Source: JAAURB01 sp049649525
Lineage (GTDB): Bacteria; Cyanobacteriota; Cyanobacteriia; Cyanobacteriales; Microcoleaceae
DNA length: 64,000 nucleotides
NCBI GenBank assembly: GCA_049649525.1
Contig: JBARZE010000019.1
Coordinates: 105,370-169,369 of the forward strand
Direction: 5' to 3'
The position numbers and the translations under genes were made by a program. Positions within the stretch are counted from its first letter, which is position 1; each line of letters begins with the position of its first letter. Under the pieces are notes generated by a model. The model was not told the DNA's origin. It made no database searches and saw only the letters and a list, made by a program, of their open reading frames with translations. Below are positions 37,953-48,545 of this stretch, piece by piece.

Positions 37953-38123
37953 AGCGAGGTGAATAAAAGTGTAATCAGTCTTTGATTATCTCACAGGAGG
38001 TTTGCTCTTGGGCATCTGCCTAAATGAGTCAATCTCTAAGCTGGGTATAATATCTTGGTAAAAATAGTGGCTTTTAGAATAGCATGACTATTAATAGCAA
38101 GAAATCTAAAGGCATAGTTTAAC

Positions 38124-38666
38124 TCAATTTTGATAGCGACCTAAAATAATCATCTGCTGACCAATCACAGGATTTCGAGCGACTAATTGCCCTTGAGAGT
38201 TTAGCATTTCTAACCGAGTAAATGCTAATCTTTGAGCTTCAGTAAATAACTGTTGTGCCATTTCATCCTGTTCGCTGGATTCTAATAGATACCAGTCTGG
38301 CTTAACTTTTACTTGCAATAAATGCTGAGCTAAATTAATCTGAATAGACTCTACTCGTTCATCGCTATAAGAACCTGTTAAGTCTGTAATTTTGGCTTGC
38401 AGGGCTAAAACTAAAGCCTGTTCTGGGGTAAGCTGAACCTCAGGTGTTACTAAAGATTCATCGGGAATGATCTCTGCTCCTAGAACTGGATCAACTGTGT
38501 CTAATTCTGTCTCTAATACGGGTTCAGGTTCACCAATGGATGTAATTTCAGTCGGAATGTCTTCCTCGGCCCATACTGGAGATATGGGAACTAAAGTTGT
38601 GAATACTAATAACAAAATCACAGCCAATACTCGAATTTTCATAGGGATAAAAGCAGTAAAAAACAT
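38124..38666 (-). CDS. Exported hypothetical protein
   Basis: This 180-residue protein has a basic start and hydrophobic core MKIRVLAVILLLVFTTLVPI ending at PVWAEE, a good signal peptide with cleavage after WA. An acidic, Pro/Glu-rich low-complexity linker (about 35-80) follows. The conserved-looking C-terminal domain begins LTPEQALVLALQAKITDLTG and contains IQINLAQHLLQVKVKPDWY. AAGG ten bases before the ATG at 38666 favours that start over the internal ATG at 38642. The function is unknown. Confidence 0.65.
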   Translation of the reverse strand: MFFTAFIPMKIRVLAVILLLVFTTLVPISPVWAEEDIPTEITSIGEPEPVLETELDTVDPVLGAEIIPDESLVTPEVQLTPEQALVLALQAKITDLTGSYSDERVESIQINLAQHLLQVKVKPDWYLLESSEQDEMAQQLFTEAQRLAFTRLEMLNSQGQLVARNPVIGQQMIILGRYQN

Positions 38667-38741
38667 TTTAGTTAACCTTCATTCAATATCGGGACGGGTT
38701 CAGCAATTGAGATGGTATCTGGCTAATTAAGATTGCTTACC

Positions 38742-38761
38742 AGACGTTGCCGGCAACGTCT
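38742..38761. repeat. Perfect 20-base palindrome of an interspersed family
   Basis: AGACGTTGCCGGCAACGTCT is a perfect palindrome. It has the form of the GTAGAGACGTT...AACGTCTCTAC elements scattered in cyanobacterial genomes, and a degenerate relative lies at 39065-39092. Confidence 0.75.
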
Positions 38762-38888
38762 CTACCTACATCTTGACTTAATTTAACCAACACCATATCA
38801 GAAATACGACTCAGGGCCTCGGGATCGACACTTCAAAAACTGATATGAAATATGAAAAGTTATGCTACAGATCAAGATTTCTCTCAAC

Positions 38889-38909
38889 TCCCCCTTTTTT
38901 AAGGGGGGA
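38889..38909. repeat. C-rich/G-rich hairpin
   Basis: TCCCCCTT and AAGGGGGGA flank a short T loop, followed by GAGGGGGA. This is a familiar cyanobacterial intergenic hairpin. It could act as a terminator for the giant gene (minus) or be a mobile palindrome. Confidence 0.4.
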
Positions 38910-39064
38910 TAGAGGGGGAATGTTTCTCCTGTATCAAATGCGCGCAAATATTTAAGTATTTCATATTAGATCACTCTACGGGTGCATGATAATCTAACGA
39001 CGGCGACAAAAAAAGCGATGGTGTTTGATGGATCAATTTCACCTGATATTTCTCAGCAATAGTC

Positions 39065-39092
39065 GTAGAGACGCTCGATGGAACGTTTTTAC
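39065..39092. repeat. Degenerate copy of the GTAGAGACGTT palindromic element
   Basis: GTAGAGACGCTCGATGGAAC followed by GTTTTTAC keeps about 24 of 28 positions of a GTAGAGACGTTCCATG/CATGGAACGTCTCTAC-type palindrome. It lies 51 bases past the stop of the giant gene. Confidence 0.5.
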
Positions 39093-39143
39093 CCCGCACC
39101 GAACGCCTCTATCGAGTAGCATACATCTAATGGAAATAGCAGA

Positions 39144-42100
39144 TTAGATGATAAAGTCTGCTTCTGTAATTAACTCGGCCATCACATTTTCAACTGTTGC
39201 CAATAGCCGATCCTCCAACTGAATATAAGTTGCATCTGCGACTTGGACAATGTTGAGATCTGTGAATGTCACGCCGTCGGGGAGTTTGAAAGTATCTTCT
39301 CCATCACTAAAGTCTACGATAATATCTCCCTCTGCAACACTAGCCAGAACAAATACATCGGAGCCAAAATCACCGAATAAGACATCCGCCCCAACGCCCC
39401 CGTTTAGCTGGTCATTACCTAAACCACCCACTAGAGTATCGTTACCTGCGCCGCCGTTTAGCTGGTCATTGCCTTCGTTACCAAATAGGGTATCATTACC
39501 CGCATCGCCAAAGAGGATATCATTACCCGCATCTCCAAACAGCAGATCTTGATCCTTACCCCCAAACAGTTGATCGTTACCTTCACCGCCGCAGACGGTA
39601 TCATCTCCAGTATTGCCAAACAGTCGATCTTCCCCAGCGCCGCCAATAACTTGATCATTACCGTTATCGCCGAAGAGTTCGTCATCTCCTGCATCACCAT
39701 ACACGAAGTCATCATCTTTGCCACCGAAGCCGAAGTCATCCCCGATACCGCCTGTGATCGTGTCACTGCCTGTATTACCGACCATGAAATCATCTCCCGT
39801 ATCCCCAATTAACAGATCATCTGGATCGAGATCGCGAACTAATATATCACTGGCTGCACCGAACAAGCTATCATTGCCAGCACCCCCTCGGATCGTATCT
39901 TCACCACTGCCGCCAAATAAGAGATCGTCTCCCTCGCCGCCATCAATGAAGTCATCGTCATCACCCCCGTCAGCGGTATCAGATCCGGCTGCACCGAAGA
40001 GATTATCATTGTTACCGAAAGCAAACAGAACATCACTTGTGTCACTGCCTAATAGTTCTTCGCTGCTGAGTGAACCCAGTAAGGTCTCACCGTCCCCAAT
40101 AGCAGACAAGGTAAACTCTACTAAGTTGGCATTAACAGACTCGACAGTTGTGGTAATAGACTGTTCAACACCCACTTCGACACAAGTGAGGCTAATAAAC
40201 TCGGCGGATAAGTCAGAAGAAACCGGAGCAAAACCTTCAGCAAATGTCGGCACGGCCAAAACAATTGAGGTTGCACTTGAGGTTTCACCCGCAGTCGTGG
40301 TTGCCGTGTAGGAGAGACCAATTTGACCCGAGAAAGTAGGGGCAGGCACAAAAGTTAGCTGTCCGGCTTGTGCGACCGTCAATAGCGCCACCTGGTCTAA
40401 ACGGGTGACGACCGATCCATTGAGGAATAACTGCCCTTCGGCTAAAGTTGGAATTTCGGTAATGCTAAAGGTGGCAATGTCGCTGATATTGTTGCTGCCA
40501 ACCAGAGGAATTTCAATCGCACTACCATCATTCGGAATTTCTTCTACTGTAATGGGTTCAGCGCTGGGCGGCACTTCGTCGGGTAATTCAATCCGATCGA
40601 TACTGGCGGGTGGTACATAAACCGGAATGGTAATATCAGCGGGTTCAGAATTTTGCTCGTTGTTGTCGGTTGCCACATAAGAGAAGACGACATTACCGCT
40701 AAATTCACGGTTCGGGACAAATAGCAGGGAACCAAACTGACTTTGGGTTAAATTCTCAACTTGACTGAGACTAGTAACTGGGTTGTTATTGAATAATAGG
40801 GAACCTTCTGCGGCTTCAGGAAGTTCTGAAATCGAGAAGCGTTCTACTGTCCCATCTATATCTGTGGCATTGGGTGTGGGAACAATGGTAGGTAAACTAT
40901 TGGGAGTCGATGATCCGGCTGTATCTTCCGCGACAGGTAAGAGGTTGGGGATGACAAACAGGCTGCCACTGCCGTTAAATACACTGGTTCCTCCCGCGTT
41001 ATCAGTGGCTGTAAAGGTAAATCGTGCTAGTCCGCTAAAGTCAATTGCCGGGTCAAAGCGGAGTTGAGTGGCTTGTTGGCCAGAAATTACCTGATTCAGT
41101 TCAACGGGGGTATCACCGAGCAACAGTTGACCGCTAATGGGAAGTTCTGTAATCGTAAACTGATTGGCTGTACCATCTGCATCTGTGGCCGTTAATTCGG
41201 GTAAACCTGTGACGGGAGAAACGTTCTTTAACCGAGGAATTGCCAGGTTGGTGGGAACAGGGGGTAAGTTGGAGAAGGTAACGGGGATGTAATAGGTGGC
41301 TGCAGAAATATCAACCGCCCCAGCGTCATCGCTTGCCGTGTAACGGAAAGAAACCTGACCGCTAAAACCTGTATCTGGCGTATAACTCAGGCTATCTGCC
41401 CCATCGGCTGGGATCTCTTGGTTGACCACCACAGGTTCACCATTGAACAGCAGTTGACCACTTTGAGGGAGTGTGGCGATCGCAAAATTAGCAATATTCC
41501 CATCAATATCCTGGGCAGTGAGTGGGGGTAATGCAACTCCGGTGGCGCTATTAGAAACCACTGGCGCAACAATATCGGTGGTAACGGGTTCTAAGTTATT
41601 GCCAACATCGGGAGGTAAAAATACCGTGGCTGAAGATTCATCTCGCGCACCTTGGTTATCAATGGCGGTGTATTGGAAGGTTGAATCTCCGGTAAAGTCT
41701 GCACCGGGAACAAAGGTTAAATTTTCAGCTTCTTCTGGGGTAATGGGAGTCCCGGCAACCACTTCTTGCTCACCCAGGAATAAAGTGCCTTTTTGTGGTA
41801 ATCGGGTAATTTCATAATTAACGATTTCCCCGTCTCCATCAACTGCACTAAGGGCGGGAACAGGAGCCGCAGCCGCACCCAAGGGAACGGGAGCCGCAAT
41901 CAGATCAGCCGCAACAGGAGGTTGATTACCAAAATTCACCGGAATTGCAACTGTGGCCGGATTGGGGTCGGCCGCGCCGTTATTGTCAATGGCAACGTAT
42001 TGGAAGCTGGCAACCCCACTAAATCCCGGCGTGGGAGTGAAGGTTAAGGTTTCAACGGCATCTAACGGGATCACTTCGCCTATCTCAGCGGCTGTACCCC

Positions 42101-45100
42101 CGACGAATAGTTCACCATTTAACGGTAATGCGGTGAGACGGAATCCGGTAATACTGTCTCCTTCGTCTAAATCAATCGCGCTTAATGCCGGAATGGGGAC
42201 AGCAACAGCATCGTTACCAATAATCGGGGTGATATTGTTAGCAGTAATGGGAGGTTGATTACCCAATAACTCCGGAATCACATTCACCGTCACGTCTGCT
42301 GTGTTACTGGTTGCGCCGTCGTTATCGCGAATAGTGTAAGAAAAGTCTATCTCTCCGGTAAACCCTTCATTTGGCGTTAAGGTGACATCCCCTTGCGGAT
42401 TAATACTGACTTCAGCTTGATTAAACAAATTCGCGCTGCTATCAATTTCTTCCGTCGCGGGATTGAAATCAACAGTGCTGGGATCAATTTCACCATCGGG
42501 ATCGAAATCGTTGTCAGTTAGACTAAAGGTAATGACTGTATTTAACCGCGTTGTGATCTGATCTCGGTTGGCAATGGGAGATGCATTTGTGGGAGCTATG
42601 GTAATGGTGGTGCTGGCAATATTACTATCATTAATACTGTCATTTACAACGACTTCAACGCTGCGGGGAGTCAGGTTGGGATCGGCAGAAACGTTCTCGT
42701 AAACCACGCTTGAAATGGCTGTTTGATAGTCTGCTAAACTCGCCTCTCCCGTTAAAATCAGTTGTCCTGTGGAGCCATTATAAGTTCCGGCGGTAATGCC
42801 ATCGGGTAATTCTCCACTCACCCCTAAAGTTTCTGCACCGGGATCGAGGGGATTGGTTAAGGTAATGACAGCAGTTGCAATGGTTGTACTATCAGAATCA
42901 GCGATCGCTGTATTCCCTGGGTTACTGATAGCAGCAGGATCTCCTCCTTCGGTGAAACTGGTGGTAAAGTTGTTACCTTCGGCAGCACCATCAAGATCGA
43001 CTAGCGCTGGATCGTTAACGGGGAAAATCGTAATTTCCGTGACAGCGGCTGGACTACTGTCTCCTTGGCCATCATTGACTATGACTTCAACCACTCGTGC
43101 TTCTGTAGCCGGGTTATTGGAGGTGTTGTTATAAACGACTTGAGAAATAGCTTGTTCGTAATCGGCAACACTCGCCTCTCCCGTGAAGCTTAACACCCCT
43201 GGGGTGGAATTATCACTAGTAATGCTGGGGGGTAAAGCGCCATTAATTTCTAAAATATCCCCTTCAGCAAAGTTGGTTAAGGTTACCGTTGCCCCCTGCA
43301 TTGTTGTATTATCTGGGTCAGCAATAGCGATTCCATTACTAACGGGTGTGGCACCTCGACGTTCGACAAAAGCTGTTGCAAAGTTAATACTCTCTTCAAC
43401 GCTGGGATTAAGATCGATAATCGGTAGATCGTTAACGGGTGTTACGGTAATTGGAATAGTGCTGGTGGCGGTTTGTTGTCCCCCTTCTCCTGTATTGCCT
43501 AAGTCATTCGTCACCAACGTCAGAGTATCAGTTTCGTCAAAGTTAAGATTGGGGGTGTAAACTAAACCTTCTAAGGCAGTATTAGCATTGGCTACAGTGG
43601 CGGTAAAGGTTATTGTATTGCTGTTATCCGCTCCGGCTGTAATCGTTAACCCTTCAGTGCTGGCTAAGGTTAAAATCCCATTGGTAACGCTTAAATCGAC
43701 CTGAATATCAGCCTCTGCAGAATCTACATCCACAATACTAATACCCTGAGCGCCGGTAAGCGTCAGGGGGGTATCTTCGTCTGTGGTTAAGGCAACGGGA
43801 ACCGTATTAACAGGCGCATCATTAATCGCTGTAATGGCAATCGTACTAGTGGCGATTTCACTATCATTAATGCCGTCATTCACTGCCACCTCTATGACTC
43901 GGTTGGTTAAATCAGGGCCTTCGGAGGTATTATCATAAGTAATCGTGGCGATCGCCGCAGCATAATCAGCCGGAGTAGTAATTCCGGTTAAGACAATTTG
44001 ATTTCCCGTCGCGGGGTTAGCGGTAATGGTGGGGGGTAATGCTCCGGTAATGGCTAATCCTTCTTCAGCATCCAATGGATTGGTAATTGTAATCGTTGCT
44101 GAAGCTAAGTTCGGATCATCATCATCACTGACAGCCACACTATCGGTAATGGGAATACCACCCATTGTCCCTTCTGTAAAGTTAGTGGTTGTATTAATCC
44201 CTTCGCCTGTACCATTAAGATCGACAACCGGGGCAGCATCATCATTAGTAATGGTTCCGATAACGCTATTGACATCATCAACAAAAACAACATCATTCTC
44301 TGTTGCTAGGGTCACAGTAAAGGTTTCATCTTCTTCTGCCACCCGTTCCCCGACTGCCTGAACGGTGATAGTCTGAGTCAGTTGGGCATCTAAAAACGTT
44401 GGATCATTAATGAGATCGGGAATTTGAGCGGGTGTAATCCCATCAAAAGTGATATTCCCATCATTAGCAACAAAATCTTCTGCAACGGTTGCTGTGACTC
44501 CGGTGGTGGTATAGTTCAGGACTATATTCTGAGCGCTGGGTTTATCTAAACTGATTGTGTAGACATAATCAACTAGGCCCTCATCGCCTTCTAGTTGCGC
44601 TAGGTTATTGACAGGTTCTCCAACAGGTTCAGGGGGATCGCCTGCTAAAGGAATATGAGCAAATCTGACATTAGGAGAAGCTATTTCAGCCGCCGCAGAA
44701 AACTCAGAGGTATTATTATCGGGATCGGTGGCAGTGGCTGTGATTAACTGTCCGGATAGATTTCCGGTTGCGGGAACATTTTCAATAAATCCGGCATTAC
44801 CGTCGCCATCGGTTGTGACTTCAATAATACCCAGGAAGTTCTGTCCTTGGGCAATACCCGAAGCGCCTACAATGGCTGGGTCATTACTAAATAGTGCGAC
44901 TTGGTAAGTAGTATTCGGGGCGCTATTGAGCGAACCAATAACGGTTGTCCCGTCTCCGACAGGTTCAGCACTTAATAAAACAGGGAAATTCTGTAGGTTA
45001 TTCGGGCCATCATCGACATCTAGATCGTCATTTCGAGTCACTCCATTATTACCCAGTAAGTCAATACCGATGTTTTCCGGAGTTTCACCCCCATTAGAGA

Positions 45101-47108
45101 AAATGCTGTTGCCTTGAACCAGGTTAGCAGCGGTATTTTGAAATGCAACCGCTACCCCATCGCCTCCGTTGAAAGCGACTAAATTCCCTAGATCTGCACT
45201 CTCTCCTCCAACAATATTATTCGATGAGCCTTGTACCCGAATCCCCTCTTCAGTGTTACCAATATTACCAATGCCATCAGCCGCTACACCAACGAAGTTG
45301 CTTTGGATCGTATTGCCATCCGATTGATTTCCTACAGCAATTCCTTGAGTTGTGTTCCCCGAAACGACATTATTTTGAATTGTATTTCCTTGAGAATTGC
45401 GTAAATCTATTCCTCGTTCTCCGTTACCTACAGCCGTTATCCCATCTAGACTCGTTCCGATTTGGTTGGCTGTGATCGTATTGGCTGCTGCAGTGTTAGA
45501 TAGCTCAATACCACTGCCTGTATTGCCTGAAACAATATTACCGTTAATAACTTGGTTGCTGAGTCCTTCGTTGTTTCCGTTTAAGTTAATCCCGTTTTCA
45601 ACATTCGGTAAAGCAGTAATTCCATCCGCTGCCAGTCCAATAATATTACCTTCAATCGTATTGGCAATATTGGCATTGACAATATTAATCCCGTTTTCTT
45701 GGTTACCCGAAATAATATTGCGTTGATCCGGCGCGAGACCCCCGAGAATGTTGCCTGTTGAGCGATTCAGGTTAATTCCATTCTCGGTATTATTGACAAT
45801 TGTATTCCCGAGAATGGAATTGTCTATTGCATCCTCAATATCAATCCCTTGTCCTCCGTTGCCAGAAATCGTATTCCCTTGAACAATCACTCCAGCGGTG
45901 TTGTCGAGTACAATACCCTCCCCAGCATTGCCTAACCCGGCAGTACCCGCAGCATCAGTCCCTACAAAGTTACCTGTAATTTCGGTGTTAGTGGCGGGAT
46001 CTTCGGGTGTAGCGTCAACAACAATTCCTGAACCATTTAAGAAGTTGCCATTATCAGCAACTCCACCCCCATTACCAATAATTGTGTTGCCCGAAACAAC
46101 ATTATTACCACTCTCAATTGAAAGTCCGTCAAAGGTGTTGCCCGTAATAATACTATCGCTCAGGTTCAATATTCCTTGCTGCTTCTCAACTCCTGTTCCC
46201 GCGTTATTTTCTACAATAACGTTACTGAGGTTAAATGTTCCTGCTCCTTCAAATTCAATCCCTGCTGTTGCTCTAGGGTTATTCGCCAAACCGTCAGCAA
46301 TTCTGACACCACTGAGGTCAACAGAAGTGGCTTCTGGGATGATAATTTCCAAAACACGATTAACATTTCCCCCGCTAATGGTTAACTGATCTGCGCCGGG
46401 GCCTGTGATGGTTAAATTATTCCCATTGTCGTTACGAATAACCAGTTGCTCGGTTAAGGTGATGGTTGAAGCAGGCGGTAAATTAAAGGTGATGGTATCG
46501 TCTTCTGCGTTGGCTTCAGAGTCGGCAATGGCTTGTCGCAACGAACCGGGGCCAGCATCTAATGCATTGGTAACGACAAACTCCGCCAGCACCCCACCAT
46601 AAGCCAGTTGGACTTCTGGGCGAATTGCTAAAGCGCTTTTAATTTGTCCTAAATTAAATTCAAGCTGCCAATTTCCCCCTAATTGATGATTACCTGTTGG
46701 GGTGGCAGTTGCCGCAATATTTGCCCCTGTGGTTTGATGCAGTTGTTGTAAAAGCCGACTTGAGCGAGCAACATTACATCCATAAATAAAGATTTCTGCA
46801 GTTTGCGTTAATGCTTTGCTCCAGCTTTTTAGTAATTGATTGTAGCGCTTAAAAGTATCGAGATTAAGCTGGGTTTTTCCTAAGTATAAACATCCCGGGG
46901 AGCCGTGAGAAATAATGTGTATTGCTTCAATTTTTTCTCCATTACGGCAGTGCCGATCTAAGGTGTCGGTAATTTGCTCAATGCCGTCTCGAGCTGAATC
47001 AAGCACAATCGATTTGGCTTGTGAGATTACCCCTTGACTGAGGTGATGATAATCTTGAACTTGAGGATCAATAAAGACAATTACTTCGTGTTTGGTAGAT
47101 GATAACAT
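39144..47108 (-). CDS. Giant DUF4347/beta-helix/cadherin-like/RTX secreted protein
   Basis: This is a 2654-residue protein. Residues 5-165 form a DUF4347 domain (IHIISHGSPGCLYLG, IFIYGCNVA). Residues 172-240 are a CSLREA-like module (VTNALDAGPGSLRQAI), followed by right-handed beta-helix repeats to about 700 (NTISGNGGQGIDI-type turns). A Calx-beta domain lies at about 850-970. Many cadherin/Ig-like repeats follow to about 2330, first the VVDLNG...FTEG type and later the LPELTATDADG type. The C terminus (about 2370-2600) has glycine/Asp nonapeptide RTX repeats (GGxGxDxLxGG). It should be exported by a type I system through the C-terminal signal and bind Ca2+, acting as a surface adhesin or sheath component. 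It has no N-terminal signal peptide, as expected for type I export. No secretion genes are adjacent. Confidence 0.92.
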   Translation of the reverse strand: MLSSTKHEVIVFIDPQVQDYHHLSQGVISQAKSIVLDSARDGIEQITDTLDRHCRNGEKIEAIHIISHGSPGCLYLGKTQLNLDTFKRYNQLLKSWSKALTQTAEIFIYGCNVARSSRLLQQLHQTTGANIAATATPTGNHQLGGNWQLEFNLGQIKSALAIRPEVQLAYGGVLAEFVVTNALDAGPGSLRQAIADSEANAEDDTITFNLPPASTITLTEQLVIRNDNGNNLTITGPGADQLTISGGNVNRVLEIIIPEATSVDLSGVRIADGLANNPRATAGIEFEGAGTFNLSNVIVENNAGTGVEKQQGILNLSDSIITGNTFDGLSIESGNNVVSGNTIIGNGGGVADNGNFLNGSGIVVDATPEDPATNTEITGNFVGTDAAGTAGLGNAGEGIVLDNTAGVIVQGNTISGNGGQGIDIEDAIDNSILGNTIVNNTENGINLNRSTGNILGGLAPDQRNIISGNQENGINIVNANIANTIEGNIIGLAADGITALPNVENGINLNGNNEGLSNQVINGNIVSGNTGSGIELSNTAAANTITANQIGTSLDGITAVGNGERGIDLRNSQGNTIQNNVVSGNTTQGIAVGNQSDGNTIQSNFVGVAADGIGNIGNTEEGIRVQGSSNNIVGGESADLGNLVAFNGGDGVAVAFQNTAANLVQGNSIFSNGGETPENIGIDLLGNNGVTRNDDLDVDDGPNNLQNFPVLLSAEPVGDGTTVIGSLNSAPNTTYQVALFSNDPAIVGASGIAQGQNFLGIIEVTTDGDGNAGFIENVPATGNLSGQLITATATDPDNNTSEFSAAAEIASPNVRFAHIPLAGDPPEPVGEPVNNLAQLEGDEGLVDYVYTISLDKPSAQNIVLNYTTTGVTATVAEDFVANDGNITFDGITPAQIPDLINDPTFLDAQLTQTITVQAVGERVAEEDETFTVTLATENDVVFVDDVNSVIGTITNDDAAPVVDLNGTGEGINTTTNFTEGTMGGIPITDSVAVSDDDDPNLASATITITNPLDAEEGLAITGALPPTITANPATGNQIVLTGITTPADYAAAIATITYDNTSEGPDLTNRVIEVAVNDGINDSEIATSTIAITAINDAPVNTVPVALTTDEDTPLTLTGAQGISIVDVDSAEADIQVDLSVTNGILTLASTEGLTITAGADNSNTITFTATVANANTALEGLVYTPNLNFDETDTLTLVTNDLGNTGEGGQQTATSTIPITVTPVNDLPIIDLNPSVEESINFATAFVERRGATPVSNGIAIADPDNTTMQGATVTLTNFAEGDILEINGALPPSITSDNSTPGVLSFTGEASVADYEQAISQVVYNNTSNNPATEARVVEVIVNDGQGDSSPAAVTEITIFPVNDPALVDLDGAAEGNNFTTSFTEGGDPAAISNPGNTAIADSDSTTIATAVITLTNPLDPGAETLGVSGELPDGITAGTYNGSTGQLILTGEASLADYQTAISSVVYENVSADPNLTPRSVEVVVNDSINDSNIASTTITIAPTNASPIANRDQITTRLNTVITFSLTDNDFDPDGEIDPSTVDFNPATEEIDSSANLFNQAEVSINPQGDVTLTPNEGFTGEIDFSYTIRDNDGATSNTADVTVNVIPELLGNQPPITANNITPIIGNDAVAVPIPALSAIDLDEGDSITGFRLTALPLNGELFVGGTAAEIGEVIPLDAVETLTFTPTPGFSGVASFQYVAIDNNGAADPNPATVAIPVNFGNQPPVAADLIAAPVPLGAAAAPVPALSAVDGDGEIVNYEITRLPQKGTLFLGEQEVVAGTPITPEEAENLTFVPGADFTGDSTFQYTAIDNQGARDESSATVFLPPDVGNNLEPVTTDIVAPVVSNSATGVALPPLTAQDIDGNIANFAIATLPQSGQLLFNGEPVVVNQEIPADGADSLSYTPDTGFSGQVSFRYTASDDAGAVDISAATYYIPVTFSNLPPVPTNLAIPRLKNVSPVTGLPELTATDADGTANQFTITELPISGQLLLGDTPVELNQVISGQQATQLRFDPAIDFSGLARFTFTATDNAGGTSVFNGSGSLFVIPNLLPVAEDTAGSSTPNSLPTIVPTPNATDIDGTVERFSISELPEAAEGSLLFNNNPVTSLSQVENLTQSQFGSLLFVPNREFSGNVVFSYVATDNNEQNSEPADITIPVYVPPASIDRIELPDEVPPSAEPITVEEIPNDGSAIEIPLVGSNNISDIATFSITEIPTLAEGQLFLNGSVVTRLDQVALLTVAQAGQLTFVPAPTFSGQIGLSYTATTTAGETSSATSIVLAVPTFAEGFAPVSSDLSAEFISLTCVEVGVEQSITTTVESVNANLVEFTLSAIGDGETLLGSLSSEELLGSDTSDVLFAFGNNDNLFGAAGSDTADGGDDDDFIDGGEGDDLLFGGSGEDTIRGGAGNDSLFGAASDILVRDLDPDDLLIGDTGDDFMVGNTGSDTITGGIGDDFGFGGKDDDFVYGDAGDDELFGDNGNDQVIGGAGEDRLFGNTGDDTVCGGEGNDQLFGGKDQDLLFGDAGNDILFGDAGNDTLFGNEGNDQLNGGAGNDTLVGGLGNDQLNGGVGADVLFGDFGSDVFVLASVAEGDIIVDFSDGEDTFKLPDGVTFTDLNIVQVADATYIQLEDRLLATVENVMAELITEADFII

Positions 47109-47919
47109 TCCTAGTTTTTCCTGGTATTTTAATGGTTTTGTCTACTACTCAATTGTGGTTAGACACAGATCAACCTCAAGCCAATACTGAAGTCTCGGCT
47201 GTTATTGCTGAGGGTTATAACGAACAGTTCTAAAGTGCCTAAGATATGCCTCGAATGATTTTAGCCTGATACACTCAGTTTGACAACTTAAATCTTGACG
47301 CTAACTTTTAAGTCGTGTTTTCTGCTATTGAATATGGCTAAAATCTAATTCAGCACTAGGCATTAAATTAAAGCTCTTTTATTTAAGAATCCGGAATGAT
47401 TGAATAAGTTCCCAATCTCAATCATTCATTCAGTCTGACCTAACCTCTAGATTCATTCAGCAAAGCTATTTCTGTCTTGAAGTCACACCCTCCCAAAAGC
47501 ATTAATGCATCAAATCTACGTTCTCAAACTATCGGCTACATTACGGAGGCTGAATCACATATTGCTATTCTACACTTCTACAACATCAGCTTAATCTTTC
47601 TAGATTTTAGCCGCCGATTCAGTTTTTTATTTACCTTTACAATAATATAAATGATCGATCAAGTTCAAGAGGTTTTCTGTAAAGTTTTGATTTAGCTTGT
47701 TTAACTGAGCCTTTACATAGACCCCTGTTTTGTAAAGCTTTCGAGCTGAGGGGTGTTGAGACCGGATTCATCGATGATATTGAGATTTAGATTAAATAAA
47801 CCGTACCCTATGGAGGATACGGTCAGGTGTGTATTAGGCATAACCATCGAGTTAAGAAGACTGATGAGTTGTGATGAATAAAATGCTGAGTGCTTCGCCA
47901 ATTGCAATCATAAGTTATA
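47109..47919. other. Intergenic region, one doubtful small frame
   Basis: About 800 bases. A 64-codon minus frame at 47713-47907 (TTG start, or ATG at 47844) follows the Mo-nitrogenase-like gene by 12 bases. It has some peptide-like character (IIDESGLNTPQLESF) but no ribosome site or known relative. It is left uncalled. Nothing else is seen. Confidence 0.35.
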
Positions 47920-48195
47920 TTATCCGTTATATTCCAGAGAAATACCACATTCATCGACTAAATAGCACAGTGCTCGGAATCGCAGAGCAATCACTTGGTC
48001 GTAAAATGGATTGAGTTTACATAAAGGGGGAATTGTGACGACTTTACGACCCAAAACACAAATATCTCGAGCAAACGGACACTGAGCAGGAATTACTTTG
48101 TAGAGCCATAAAGCTAGCTTAGGGTTATGAATTTCAAGGCTATCAAGCCATTTTTGGATTGGGGCTAGTAAAGATGATTGCAAAAAATTCAACAT
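47920..48195 (-). CDS. Mo-dependent nitrogenase C-terminal family small protein
   Basis: This 91-residue protein has KVIPAQCPFARDI, followed by PPLCKLNPFYDQVIALRFRALCYLVDECG, which I recognise as the conserved core of the Mo-nitro_C family (PF06967). The family is named from cyanobacterial nitrogenase-associated sequences but is also common in non-diazotrophs, with no proven role. Four conserved cysteines suggest metal or redox binding. There are no nif genes in the window, so nitrogen fixation cannot be inferred. Confidence 0.8.
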   Translation of the reverse strand: MLNFLQSSLLAPIQKWLDSLEIHNPKLALWLYKVIPAQCPFARDICVLGRKVVTIPPLCKLNPFYDQVIALRFRALCYLVDECGISLEYNG

Positions 48196-48545
48196 ACCAC
48201 TTCCTCTTTGACTAAAACTAACTGCAGTTTATCTTCTTATTTACCATCATACAAACAAGATTCAAGGAATAGGTAAAGGATTTAAAAAAAGTCTGATTAT
48301 TAATGTAAATATTGTGTAAAGGTGTCGATATTGTGTCCGATATTATCTAAACTTTGTTAGCAACAAATAGTATAAAACGCTACAAATATTCAGGATTTAA
48401 GTTTAATTTATCAAATTCATTAACTTTTATAAATATGATTAAAATTTAATATATAAATGTTAGAGTTTATTAATATAACAGCGGATAAACGTTCAGAATA
48501 AACACTAATTAATTACTGTCTATTTCGATACTTTTTACCCACCAT
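48196..48545. other. Intergenic region between pbpC and the small gene
   Basis: About 350 very AT-rich bases, probably holding the promoter of the small gene at 47920-48195. No structure stands out. Confidence 0.4.

Noticed and set aside
39250..46602. Many plus-strand frames opposite the giant gene
   Set aside because: They are Ser/Pro/Ala-rich antisense shadows of its repeats.
47713..47907. Possible small peptide gene after the Mo-nitrogenase-like gene
   Set aside because: A TTG start without a ribosome site and no recognised precursor motif; tempting as a peptide precursor, but no modification genes are adjacent.
47920..48195. Evidence for nitrogen fixation
   Set aside because: The Mo-nitro_C family occurs in non-diazotrophs and no nif genes are in the window.
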